Shown: positions 46,690-59,200, numbered from the stretch's first letter. The stretch is 64,000 nucleotides of DNA from Asterochloris sp. CNOR1 (GCA_963969365.1 OZ017749.1:3596001-3660000), one strand, 5' to 3'. The notes: a model not told the origin generated them from the letters alone. Made by a program: numbers and translations.

Positions 46690-48452
46690 TTAGTCCAGGG
46701 CACGCTTGGCGTCCTGTAGCAAGAGGTTGAACGTCAGCACTGGGCATACGGCAAAAGACTGGGAACTGGTTCTGCAGTTACTTAGGCAGCAGCATTGCAC
46801 CTGCTTTGCTCCCTTTGCGTTCCCCTCCAGCTCCTTGCCAGCGCCCTTGGCCTGTCCCTGCACAGAAAGGGCAGGCAGTCTGACCAGTTTTGCCAGGCAG
46901 CACACACCTGTCACAACAATGCTGCAAGCAGACCCACCTTGGCCTCCTTGGCGGCGCCCTGCAGCAGTCAAAGGACCAATTCAGCACACCTGAGCCGGGA
47001 ATTGTCCAGTGCAGAGAGATACGCACAACGCAGAAGAGGCATTGGTTTAGCTCTTACCTTGGCCTCACCACTGGCGTCCTTAGTGGACTCCTTGACCTTG
47101 CCAGCGGCGCCTGCAGGCACCAACATCAGCATCGGGATTGATTAGCAACAGTGATGACTGGCAGCCCACCACACGATTGCATGTGCACATGAGTCAGCAA
47201 AAGTGCGACAGCTGCCGGCCACGCAGTTGGGCAATTAGCTCAGGGTGCAGCACAGCATATTGCAATGGGGCCAAGCTCTTGCAGGTTCACAAAAAGAGCA
47301 GCAATCCTACAGTCAGCAGTCCCACAGCCACCACCCTCCGCGTATTCACGGGCGCAAGCTGAGTGCTGAGGCCATCTGGCCACACAATCAGCACTCTGGC
47401 CTGCTTGACACAACCCCTACTGAGCACAGCTGTCAGCTGTCATCACGCCATACTCAAGCACATCTACAGGTGCCAGCTGAAGGCAGTAAACCGCACAGCC
47501 CCACCCTTGACGGCGTCCTTGGCATCCTGTGCCGCTCCCTTGACAGCATTCTTGGCATCCTGCATTACATTGGAATCCAGAATTGAACAGCAGGCGAACC
47601 CCACTGGGGGGACAGGAGGGACTCAGTTTCCAGAGAACATGATTGCCTTTGCAGGCAGTTGCCAGCTGAGCATAAGGACCCACAAGAGGCACACGTTCCA
47701 GGCCAGGCAACTTGTGGCAGTTGAGGCTGGTGGGGTTAGGCAGGATGAGGAGGGCAAGAGGGGTTTGAGCGGGCATCTACCGGCTAGGCTTGCTATGGAT
47801 GCACAGCACAGCGGCAGAGAGAGGATAAGGCAGCATGAGCCTCCAGCTGGAGAGGGGGGTCGAGAGGGGTCCTGGCAAACGGTGCAGAGGTGATGATTCC
47901 AGCAAGTCACCTTGGCGGCATCACCCACGCTCTGCAGGCAGCAAATGGGGGCAGTGGTCAGCAAGCAAATCCAGTCCACCAGAACTGCGTGGTAAGTGCA
48001 AGCTGGTTGTCAGTTGACATGTGTCTGTGGTGGGCAGCGAACGATCAGCAGGCATAATTGCTACTGCAGCCCAAGCAGCGCTTTGTGTGTGAGTGCTGGC
48101 CCAGGGGCCCAGCAGCATTGCTAAGAAAGACACCCGGGCCTGCTGGCGGCTGTGGGGCAGCTGTGCTCTAGCTAACGCAGTCAATACGGTGGGCCTGCCC
48201 TGAGCATTTAAAACGATCAGGTGCCCTTGAATCAGGGCCTGATCAGGCAGCTGCCTGGGGAGACAAGTGGTGTGCTGTGGTCGGACCTCCTGCCGGCCTC
48301 CTTTCGCTTTGCTCAATCAACCTGATCCTTAGTCTCACCTCTGCGCGGACGGTCATCTGCCTCCTGGCAACAGGGCTCCGCCTGGCCACGGCGGTGGGCC
48401 TGGACAGCCTCTGGCTGGGTGTGGTGCGGGACAGCTGCATGGCGGACTGCAT
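46690..48452 (-). CDS. chloroplast LEA protein (hiC6-like, group 3), paralogue 2
   Basis: Seven exons, 48452-48339, 47931-47911, 47559-47505, 47110-47058, 46958-46938, 46857-46801 and 46713-46690, join in phase to 114 residues. Exon 1 again has 114 nt and encodes a transit peptide, MQSAMQLSRTTPSQRLSRPT with basic remainder ending in VRAE. The mature helix contains DAKNAVKGAAQDAKDAVKG, GAAGKVKESTKDASGEAK, the microexon peptide GAAKEAK and GQAKGAGKELEGNAKGAKQ, and ends DAKRALD. Exons 1-5 match paralogue 1 in length exactly (114, 21, 55, 53, 21 nt). The two therefore descend from one duplicated gene, while most of the mature sequence has changed. A chloroplast cold or desiccation protectant role is inferred from the hiC6 resemblance. 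Confidence 0.9.
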
Positions 48453-49647
48453 GATTGAGGTGTGAGTGACCGGAAGCTGTTTGAACGACTTGAGGAAAAG
48501 CTATCGCAAGATTTTGTTCACACATGTCTGCCTATCTGATAGCAGATTGACTAAAGAAATGTCCGACAGGCTGTGCTCAAGCCCAAGGTAGTGATGCCAC
48601 AACACAAGCAGGTACATCAGAACCGATACACTTCCTCAGACAGGAGTTGAAGACTCGATGGCACCGTTTACCGCAGCTGGCACATCCTCCACAAAGAAGG
48701 AGAGGACCTTGCACTCAAAGCCCCTATTCAAGCGAGCCGCTGTGCACTGCTGGCTTTGTTAGCCGTGCTGTAAACCCAGTGCAGCTGTTGCCAACAGCCA
48801 GCCCATAGACGCCGCATCTCACTCATCCCTACACCACAGAGAAACCTACCTGCAATTGGAGCAGGCATCTGGGTGCACTGCTGCTCATCACAACCTGCAT
48901 CGGAGCGTAGGCTACATGTGCAGACAGAGAGCATTGCCTGCTTGGTGCAGGTGAGGATGTGTCAATTGCTTGGCCATGCTAGTCCTGAAGGCTGTGGCTC
49001 CTTGTGTGAGGCAAGTTTGTGGGAACAAAACGAGCGCCTGTGAGGTGGGCTGGCAGCAGGATAACAATAGCCACCTGAAGAAAGTCCATGGCCTGGATGC
49101 ATGACTGGCCCCACAGCCGCCAGAGCGGAGCCACACTCAAAGCAAAGCAACAGCTTGTGGCTTTTGCTGTGGAGAACATGAACAAATGTGCCACCCTGCT
49201 GCAGATCTGCTGCTGCCGAACAGCCTGGTCTAGCCATAAAGAGGATGACGCTAAGGCTGCAGACAGATCAAATCTTGCAGCAAAAGTGTGGCAGATCAGA
49301 GCACAGTGGTGAGCATCTCACCTCTAAGTCAGCCATAGCCAAGCCATCACGTAAGGTCAGCTGAGCCGGCTTGACACCAGACAATTACTGTGTACCCCTG
49401 CAGGGGGGCCAGCATCCCATCTCATAAAAATGTTAGGTGTGCTTGACTTATGCCTGCCTCAGTGAAGCAGCCAGATGAGAGCTGATTTCGTCTGACACCC
49501 AAGTTGACCTAAGGCACAGCACGACCTTGATACTTTTTGTCGAGGTGTTACGGTAACACTCAATCATAGGAACACTTGCTTCAGTCCATTGAGCATCTGT
49601 GGGCTCAACTCAGAAAATTCCGAAACGCTGTCCACAACAAAGCCGCC
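48453..49647. other. intergenic region between divergent genes
   Basis: About 1.2 kb between the start codons of LEA paralogue 2 (-) and the large LEA-like gene (+). No gene supported. A plus-strand open stretch near 49088-49312 lacks recognisable features. The part from about 49320 to 49600 is lower in GC, contains AATGTTAGGTGTGCTTGAC-like sequence, and is the likely promoter side of the large gene. Confidence 0.45.
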
Positions 49648-52600
49648 ATGAAGCGTTTGATGCTGCTGGCCCTTCTGGCCTTCGTGCTGGCATTCGCATC
49701 GGTGAGATTAGGACTCCTGCTTAAGCAGGTGCCACCTGGAAGCTGTCCCTGTCACTGGGTGTCAGTAGGTGATTATGCTTCTGCACAGCGCAGTGCTGCC
49801 CCACACCTGCTGTGCTGCATCTTGCATGGGACGCAGACGTTGGCGCACACCCTCAGTGACTGAGAGCATCATGCAGACTATGTGAGATTCCCTCCTTGCT
49901 GTGCAGGCAAGCACACTCGACAGCGTCAAGGCCAAAGTTGGCCTTCACCAGGACACAGCGACTGACAGGTGAGAGCGCCTGCAGCAGCATCTTCGTGGTG
50001 CCTGTCTCCTAAGCATTCACAGCAAATTGCACACAGGCTGTACTGCCTGCCTGTATGACCTGGTGAATAGAGTCTGGCCTGTCCTCCCAGGTGTGCCAAT
50101 CAGTGGGATCGGTGGGGTTGCCTTCAATACCTCAGTTTGCTGTCTTTACCAGGAGTCTGCAAGTCCTCTGTGCCTTGCTTGCACTGGCAGATGCCTTCAT
50201 GTGCAGGTGGCACCTTGGCATGTGACCTGCTCTCATGCATGCTGGATGTGCGATCTGCAGTTGTGATGTACTGTGGCCTTCTGCCTGCCTTCCAGCAGCT
50301 TCCTTTGGACAGATTGCCTGCAGGGCTTGTGTCAGCTGCTTCCCATGCGGCTGCAGCCTTTACACTGCTGGGACAGTGTATTACACTTTGTATGCCTGCC
50401 GTGCCAGTGCAGCCGCTTAACACGCTGCAATCAAGCTGCAAGACCTGCTCAAATGCAGGCTGGCTCCCCGTACCAAAAAGCCTGCGCGTTCTGCAGGGTC
50501 AGGGCAGTCGCCTCAGTAGACGCTGGAACTGCAGCCTCCAGAGCTCTCAACTTGTGTCTTGTCACCCCTCCTGCCTTGCAGGGCTCCGGCAGCCGCCTCA
50601 GCTGGCGCACTTGCACCTCACGAAACCCCGATGTATGCGGTCTTCCTGACCACCCCTCCACCACCTCTACTTGCAGGGCCCTGCACAGCTGCCAAGGCCC
50701 CCACTGGCTCACAGCCCAGATTTCCTCCCACTGCAATGAGTTCCCACTGCAATCACCTCCCCCACCTCTGCCTGCAGGGCCCGCGCGGCGGCCTCAGATG
50801 CAGCAGCCAAGGCCCAGGAGTACGCCGAGAAGGCTGCAGAGGCAACCCGCCAGCAGGCCGGCCAGGCCGCAGACCTCGGGGGTGAGTTTGCACATCATGC
50901 TGTTCGGGCTGCCCGCGGCCAACCTGCCGGGGCCGGCATCTGGCAGAGCCTCAAGGACAAGGTTCGGGGCACCCCTGCACAGGGGCAGGCACAGGATGCC
51001 GGGGCTGCTGCCGGCCAGTTTGCCCACGACACAGCCGCCACTGCCGGCCGCTATGCCTCTGATGCTGCTGGCTATGCCTCGAGCAAGGGCAAGCAGGGCG
51101 CCTCAGCTGCAGGAGACTACCTGTCAGAGTTTGGGGCCCACGCCAGCAACACTGCCCGCGGGCAGGACAGCGTGTGGACCAAGCTCAGGGCAGCTCTTTT
51201 TGGGGAGTCCACTGCCGAGCGCCACGGCAAGGCAGCAGGGCAGTACGCCTCAGATGCCTCAGCCACAGCTGGGCAGTACGCGTCCGACGCCGCAGCCACA
51301 GCCAAGCAGTACGCCAGGCAGACCGCCGACAAGGCCACACAGACTGGCAGCGACCTGGCAGGCAGCGCCAAGCAGCAGGCAGCCGAGTTTGCGCAGCATA
51401 CTCAGCAACAGGCCCAGGGTGGGTCCACTGGCGTGTGGGCCTCCCTCAAGACCATGTTTGGGGGCCAGCCCAGCCCAGCAGCCTCAGCCGGCGACACAGC
51501 AGGGCAGTACCTGTACAAGGGCAAGGCCGCAGCCTCAGATGCTGCTGGGCAGGCAGCTGACAAGAGCAGCGATTTGGCAGCCTCAGCCAAGGCAGCTGCA
51601 GGTGACCAGGCCCCAGAACAACCCTTCTCCACCCAAGCCCTCAGCCGCCCTCCGCGCCTCCGCATGCACCGAAGCCCGATGTGCCCTGTCTGCATCGAAG
51701 TGTGCCGTGGTCCTGCGCCTGTCATGAGCCCTGCTGGCTGCACACCATTGTCAACCTTCGTCCTCACTCAACATCTGAAGCCTGCTGTGCCCTGCCTGCA
51801 TCACAGCCTCCTGTGCTTTGCTGCGCCCGCTGCTGACAGACATTTCCTGCTGGCTGCATGTAATGCGCAACCTTCAACCTATACCTACAGCAATATGCAT
51901 GCGCTTAAGACCTTAGAACCCTCCAGAACTCCCCAAGCCTCCTGCCTGCACTCCCTTGAACACCTAGAGGCCCCTAGAGCTGCCCTTTCACACAGCTGAC
52001 CCCTGCCGCTGCACCTGCCTGCAGGCGATGCAGTCGCCCGTGCCCAGGCAGCCGCAGCTGAGGCAAAGGAGGCCGCCGCAGAGTTTGCAGACCACGCCAC
52101 CAACCGGGCACAGGGCCAGAACCCTGGCATCTGGAGCACCATCAAGAGCAAGGTGACAGGTGGCAGCCCCGCATCCAGCGCCGGCGACACGGTGGGGAAC
52201 ACCCTGAACCAGGCTGGGCAGCAGGCTGCTGATGGCTGGGACTCAGCCAAGGAGACTGCCTCCGACTATGCACGTAAGCTGTAGTCTTAAGGCATGTATG
52301 CTCGTAGGGCACTAAACTTCAACTTTTGTGACTGCGCAAGTCAATTGTAGTCGTGGAACTCCCTTGTGGGTCCTGTTTGTTCTTGGGATACGGGTGCAGG
52401 TGCATGGAAGGAGGCTACTGACAGCTGTGACCCGCTCACAGCAGTCTCGTGTGGGGTGTGTCTCTATTGCCTGTCATCGTGAGTGTAAGCAGTGCAAGGA
52501 TGGGCAGCATGCTCATCGGCTTGATTGGGCAGAGCAGGTTGATGTCAGGCGCTGCTGTGTGGCATGTCCAGTTGTGTGTGTCAAAGGTTAAGCACCATGC

Positions 52601-55600
52601 TCAACTCATCTCATCTGAGTGCAGCCACCTCCTGCAAATGCTGCGTGCCTGCAAAGTATGGCGGGTGCTGTTTGCCTGGTCTACATCAGCCCCATACTTT
52701 AACTTGCTGCACGAGACTTCAGACTTACCCTAATTGTGCTGCAGGTGCTGCTGCTGACAAAGCCATGGCTGCGGCTGAGGCTGCTAAGGAGGCTGCAGCA
52801 GAGGCAGCACGCTACGCCAGCGGCTCTGCCTCAGTAGGCACCCAGAAGGCCAAGGAGACCGCCGGAGCAGCATATGACGCCGCAGGGGATGCTGCCGGAG
52901 CAGCCAAGCACAAGGGCAAAAAGGTGACTGCTGTCAGAGCAGTGAGCACAGCAGCAGGTATCAGTGGTGCCTACGGTTGTTGCCTGAGTGCATCCCAGCA
53001 ACAGCTGCCATAAAGAGGAGACTGGCAAGCAGCAATGAGCTCAATGCTTTGCGCAGCTGATTGCTCTCTGCATGTCGGCTCAAGGCTTTGTTGAGGTGAG
53101 CTGAAGCAGATTCTGTGTACAACTGTTTTGTCATCTTGTGCGATTTTGTCTGCAGCAGCCATAGCACCGCTGTGCTGATGTGGGATTGTGTGGTTTTTGC
53201 AGTTTTCTGTTTTTTTCCTCACTGAGATAGGCACGCCAATGCTGCTGTCTGCATCACACTCGGACTTGCAGACAGCTACACATTGTGCCCAGGGATGCTA
53301 TTCCCAATCTTAGGAAGCATTTTACACAGCCTTTCCACACCTGCAGGCAGCTGGCAGCACTGTTCAGTATGCTGAGGAGACCCTGGACTCAGCTAAGGAC
53401 GCGGCCAACAGCGCAGCTGCCAAGGCTAGGCAGGCTGCCGGCTCCGCCGCAGGCACTGCCCAGCAGACTGCTGGCTCAGCTGCAGGCACTGCAAAGCAGA
53501 CTGCCAACAGCGCCGCAGGCACTGCAAAGCAGACTGCCAACAGTGCTGCAGGCACTGCCCAGCAGACCGCCAACAGTGCTACCCAAACTGCCAGCAACGC
53601 TGCTGGCCAGGCCAAGGACACCATCGCTGGTGAGTGTCAGCTTCTGTTTTGCCTCATGGAAATGGGATCCACCTCATTGCCTTCCTCAGTATTCTGCCCA
53701 GCAAGATGCATAGGGCTTCTATGTGCCTGGCCTGCACTTGCGCTGAGGTGCCAGGAGGAAGCAGTGCTGGTGGTCGCCTGCACAAGCCAGCTAGGTGCTG
53801 TGAAGTGCCAGCAGAGGTCAGCCTTGTACAGCCCAAGCAGTGCATACAGCATCAGTGCTGTCTGCCTGTAGAGCTGTGCAATGCCACTAGGGGCAACTGT
53901 CAGCAAAGGCCAGCGTTTCACTGCCATGCAGTACATCCACCACTGTGTACCTGCCTGTGAAACCATGCGATGGGGCACTGCCAGCTCTCTTGCTGTCAAA
54001 CAGTGCATCCACTGCAGATGCTGTGCGATTGCTGCCCGCCTGCAGGTGCATGTTGCTACCAGGAACACTGCCAGCAAAAGCTGTTCCCCAACCGGCCTTT
54101 GCCAAGCAGTGCAGCCACCCCATTACTGTTTTGTCATGTCCAGCTGCCAGCAACGCGAGCCCTATACTTGAAGAAAGAAAGCACAGCAGTCACCTAAAGC
54201 GCTGCTTGCATGCAGAGGTGTACGATGCCACCAAGGGCACCGTCAAGGACGCGAGCGCCTCAGCCTCAGCCACTTTCACGCAGTACAAGTCATGGATTGA
54301 GTGGGAGACCAAGCGGTCCTCCAACAGCCTGTCCAAGACTCTGCAGGTCAGCCCTGGCTGCAGCCTGTTGCTGGTGAGGTGGTGACAGGCACTCTCTCTG
54401 CTGTACGGCGGGGCAGCAGCGTGCCATTGCCTGCTGCCAAGGCCTTTGCAGGTCCCTGCAGGGGTTTCAATTCCAGGTTGCCACCTGATGCAGAGCCGTC
54501 ACATGCTGCTGTCAGATCTGTTCACAACCCTGCTGACGACAGCTGCTGCTGCAGCTTTTGTCAGCAATGTGCTTGGGACGTGTCGGCCACCCGATTTGCA
54601 TGTCTTGCACGGCTTGCTAGCAACCTCCGGCCGTCAATGTAGATGCCATCAGGATGTGCCTGCAGGTGTCAGCTGCCAGCCTTGCTGAGCGACGAGCTGG
54701 AGGGTCTTATGCGACACACTGTGATCTGGACTGCCTCTGCTCAGACGATATGCATTGCTGCTGCAGGAGATGCAGGACCTGGCTTCTGGTAAGGCCAAGG
54801 CTGCTGCTGACACCACTTCTGACAAAGCCAGCAAGGCTTCCAAGAAGACACAGGCCAGCGGCAAGGAGGCACAGAAGGCTGCGGCAGCCAAGCTGGAGCA
54901 GGTGAGCGCCATGTGCCGTTTCACCGTTTGTTGGTTTGGTGCATGTATCATTCTGCTGCAGATCTGAGGGGCTTGGTTTTAAACTCATCCTGCTGTGCAA
55001 AACGAGCACGCCTGCCACAGGAGTGCCTATGCTGACTTAGGTGAACAGCCTGCTCCAGCTTGCGTGGTAGCTTGCAGCACAGCCTGCCTCTCTTTCATTT
55101 TGCTCAGCATTCAGTGTGTGGGTAAAGCAAGCCTTGCCAGTCTGTCCCTGAGTGGACTGCTGACCTACATGCACATGTGTCTTGTATGCTAATGTAATGG
55201 AGCTGAAGAAGGAAGCAGGGACAGCTTGAACGTAGCTCTTGCCTTGCTCATGACATGATTTTGTATGAAAGGCTTGCCCTGGGTGTCATTCAAGGCTGCT
55301 GCTGTGCAAATGCCTCAACAGCCATCTTCAATTGCTGTGCTGCAGCTGAAGAAGGAGGCAGCAGACAGCCTCAAGGCCAGTGAGCAGTCTGCAGAGGCCC
55401 AGCAGAAGGCTGCTTCCAAGCAGTGGGGTTCCACGAAGGGGTCAGCCAAGAGCGCTGCCCAGACTGCATGGGACTCAGCTCAGAAGGCCCGCAATGAGGT
55501 GGGAAAGCCTGTGTCAATTGTGTTCCTGCTGCAAATACTTGAGCGTGGGTACAGGGGAGCCATTCTGTCTACAGAGTGCAGCACTTGGTGCAGCTAGAGA

Positions 55601-55852
55601 AGGGGCCTGTTGACATCTTTGGTTGTGTTATGCTGCGCAGCCTGCATTTCGTGTGTTACTGGCAAGGCAGCACTTTGTGCTGCAGCCTGCATCCGTTAAA
55701 GCATTGCAAACCATTGTGATGGGTCTACTTCACATCCTGCTGCTGCGCTGCAGGCAAGCAAGAAGGCTTCTGAATACGAGAAGAGCCTGACGTCTGCATA
55801 CAACCAGGCCAAGGCCAAGCTCAAGGAGACTTACAGCAAGTCTGAGCTGTGA
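49648..55852 (+). CDS. large secreted LEA-like protein with four W-x-x-L-K modules
   Basis: Ten exons join in phase to 722 residues: 49648-49701, 49907-49968, 50778-51601, 52025-52273, 52745-52923, 53347-53629, 54216-54346, 54767-54901, 55346-55498 and 55754-55852. Exon 1 is MKRLMLLALLAFVLAFAS, a clear signal peptide, so the protein enters the secretory pathway. The rest is Ala-, Gln-, Lys- and Asp-rich amphipathic helix of LEA type, for example QYASDASATAGQYASDAAAT and GTAKQTANSAAGTAKQTANS. Four copies of a Trp-containing motif (IWQSLKDKVRG, VWTKLRAALFG, VWASLKTMFGG, IWSTIKSKVTG) lie near residues 92, 170, 257 and 348, each followed by a Ser/Gly-rich spacer and A-G-D/Q-T. No transmembrane segment beyond the signal. 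An extracellular or ER-lumen dehydration or ice-related protectant is plausible, not shown. Intron 2 holds a ladder of exon-3 edge copies. Confidence 0.88.
50310..50777 (+). repeat. ladder of exon-3 acceptor-edge copies in intron 2
   Basis: Four decayed copies of the last intron bases plus the first ~45 bases of exon 3. Their acceptor-like TGCAG ends fall at 50323, 50496, 50581 and 50676; the true one is at 50777. The best copy, after 50581, reads GGCTCCGGCAGCCGCCTCAG where exon 3 reads GGCCCGCGCGGCGGCCTCAG. The preceding pyrimidine-rich CACCCCTCC-like tracts repeat as well. Confidence 0.8.
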
Positions 55853-56280
55853 GATGATTTCTGAACATACAGCTTGAACCCTGAACTCAGCCAACATTAG
55901 GATGTCCATGCAGTTTTGATGCCATCAGTGTGTTTCATTGGCATCCACAGTCAATTTCATCAGAGCTTTGTTACATGCATGCTCCTGAGACATGCCCGAT
56001 CGCATCAAAATGCCACAGCCGCTACTCAACGTAGCACTTTCGTGTACTACATACAAATATGGCCTTGGCATCCGGTACAGCACTCGATATGGACTCCTGT
56101 CGCCACCGTCAGACCCACCGCTCCGACAGCAGGGCTGACTGGCCACAGAAGAGGCAGAGCACACCTACTAGGTGGGCTTATCGAGGATTCAGGGTCAAAG
56201 TATTGTTGAACTGGCTGGGTATTGTTGCCTAAGGGTGAACATGCACATGGATCCTGCAGGGCTACACCTAAACAGTGGTC
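55853..56280. other. intergenic spacer
   Basis: A 428-bp spacer between the large LEA-like gene and the septin gene, both on the plus strand. It should hold the 3' end of the former and the septin promoter. Nothing specific seen. Confidence 0.5.
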
Positions 56281-59200
56281 ATGGCAGAGCGGTCGAGCAG
56301 CGATGCAGCAGGCAGCGAGCAGTCTGCCAGCACCTCCAAAAATGGCAGGAATGGCAGGGACAGTCCAGAGGCAGTGGGCTCCCCCAAGCAGCCTGGCAAT
56401 GGTGGCAGCAGCTCCAGGGCTGAGCATGCTGGCTCAGGCTCGCAGACCCCTCACCCAGCATTCATTGGAGAGCTGCCAGGTCAGCCTGCATTGCTGCTAG
56501 TCCCCCACCATGCATGTTCGTTGGTCATCAGGCCGCGTTTGGCAAGCACATGAATGGCAGCTGCAAGGCTCTGTCAGATGCGTCTGCTCATCGTGCTGCT
56601 TCTCAATTGTTCTTCTCTTGGGTGCATTGCTTCTCGGATGCCAACCTGCTCAGCACTGCCTGCTGCTGTCTTTGAGCAAGCCTTTGATGTGCAGAGGCCA
56701 ACAGGCCCCAGGACATCACCAATGGGTCCATCCTGGGCGCACACCGGCCGCAGCCCACGAAGGCCTGGAGGATTCGCTTCGTGAAGTTGCTCATCGTGGG
56801 GGACAGCGGGCTGGTGCGCTTGGGTGCTGTCTCCAAGCTGCCCAGCCAGCCATGCCTGTGCAACCACTGGCTCCCAGCCATGCTTCACTGAGAAGCAGGG
56901 TCACAGCTGCGTCTTGCTACTGGGCTGCATGTGCACGCTTTGTAGAGCAGCATTTGCTATGCAGCTGCTGGGAGCTGCATATTGCTTGATGCTGCAAGCA
57001 GGACTTACAGGCTCAGAGGCCCTGCCAGCTGCCCAGGGGCCAGCCTGATGCACTCCAGGGGGTTCTGCACAGTGCCTGCCTTCAGAAAGTTGTGGCCCGT
57101 ACGCAAAGGTCAAAGCACAATGGGCTTGGCGGCTACTCGGGCAGCCTGATGCAGCCAGGTGTGCTGCACAGCGCCTGCCTTGCCGGTCTGGTGGCCCCAG
57201 CCCCAGTATCCAAGACTGGCCCTGGAGAGGCATGACTGCAGGAAGCCTGGCTGATGCTGACGAGCAGCCCGCCACATCATCTGTGACCACGGATCTGCAG
57301 GGGAAGACGACCTTAGCGCGTTCGCTCCTGGCAGTGCCCGGCACGGACTTCCAGCTGCACGATGGGACGGCCACCTCCCAGGAGCAGTTTGACCGCGACC
57401 CCGAGTCGCTGTGCTCCACCATCAGCTGGGAGGACGAGGATGACCGAGTGAAGTGGGTCTGGAAGGTGAGTCTGATTTGTTATAACGGCCAAAGCTGATG
57501 AGTAGTCCTCTCCCCAGAGTGTGATGAGGCCAGGCAACTGATCAGGCAATCACGCTAAGAGTGGGACCGGACGCCGCCCTCCTTTGAAGGAGTCATGACA
57601 GCTCACTGGCCTAACTCAATGAAGCCAATCGTGCTTCGCTGAGTGTGAGTACATGCAATAATACAAGACGATCAGTGCCCCTGGTGCCCGTGCCGTCGAG
57701 CTGTGAAGCCTTGGACTTGCATTCCTGCTACCATGCAGCATTGTGAGATGGGCGGCACCGCTTGATCACTTGCAGTGGCCGCTGAGCATTGCAGCAGGGT
57801 GTGCCAGCTGGCTGGGGTCATGTTGCAAGCCACCCTTTCAGCTGCAAGCCCAACAGGGAGGCTGCTGACATGGCAGGCTGCTGCAGGCTCACCTGAGAGC
57901 TTCCCTGCTGCCTGCCCCCTGGGCTGGCAGATTCCCTTGCACACTCCACTTCATCATGTCTCGGCACCCTGAAGGCAGCAAGCTGGTGCCAGGCCTGAAC
58001 AGATGCAAGTGGACTGCCAGCGTGTCCAGACCTGAGCCTCTGACCCCGCTGACATGACTCTGCTGTGCCCTCACTGATCCTGCCTGATGTGCCTCTATTG
58101 TGCGTTCACCCCCCCTGCCAGATGTTCTGTTGCTGTCCTGCTTTTTGTTCTTTTTCTTTGTATTCACCTACCCAATACATGTGTACCTGCTGCAGATCCA
58201 GGACACGCCAGGACACGGGGATCATATCAACATTTGGGATGCCATCCGGGGCATGACGCGCTATGTGCAGCAGCAGAACAGACTCTGGCTAGTGAGCTCT
58301 GCTGCATCAGATCCACTTGTAGGCTTGAATAGAGAGACACGATGGATGAGATGGCCCCAGGCTTAATGCCACGCTCCTTACCTTGCATGGGCCTTCAAAG
58401 AAACTACGCTGTGCCCAAGTGACGTGTCATCCTGTTGATGCTGTGAGGCCCACTAGAGTCCCCACACTATGGCATACTCCCTTTCTTCCCAATTTGCGCT
58501 TGCAGTGCCAGATCTGGGCATGTCTGTAGCAACACAGCCCAGTTGCACATGGCATGCACTGCATGCTCGGCCTTGATGCTGCCCATTGTATTGTGACGTG
58601 CAGAAGGCAGAAAGGGGGCCCCAGGAGTGTGACCTGGACTGCACTTGACTGCGGTCCAGATGCGCCGCACCGCACCGCCGACTGGACAGGGGATCTGCTG
58701 CTCTGCAGAGTGCAGCTGGGCCATTCCCTGCAACCTGGATACTGCGGGCCCACACCACTAATTACCAACCTTTTCAGTGCTGCTGCCTCTGCAGAAAGCG
58801 GAGATGGACCGCAGCCGCGATGTAGACATGGCCGAAGTGGATGACCCAAGGGTGGACCTCTGCCTCTTCTGCCTGCCGCCCCACCGGCTGCGTCCCGTGG
58901 ACGTGCGCTACATGGCGGAGCTGGGCAAGGTGGTGCCTATCCTGCCCATCGTGACTAAGGCGGACACTATGAGCACTGCGGAGGCGGCCAAGTACCGGCG
59001 AGAGGTGTACAATCGGCTGCAGAGCCCAGGGGTGCCTGGCAGCAAAGGTGAGGGCACCGGCAGAAGGTGCTGAAAGGCCAGAGGTGTGCCAGGCCTGCCT
59101 GACGCCTCACCAGCTGCACCCCCCATGGATGAATGCAACATGGCGGAGCTGGCCAAGGCACTGAAGAACCCCTGGCGTGCACGGTCTGATAAGTCTGGGC

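Noticed and set aside
50273-51727. A 484-codon plus-strand open frame
   Set aside because: It is the out-of-frame reading of intron 2 and exon 3 of the large LEA-like gene. GC-rich composition keeps it open. The phase-consistent splicing and LEA composition favour the other frame.
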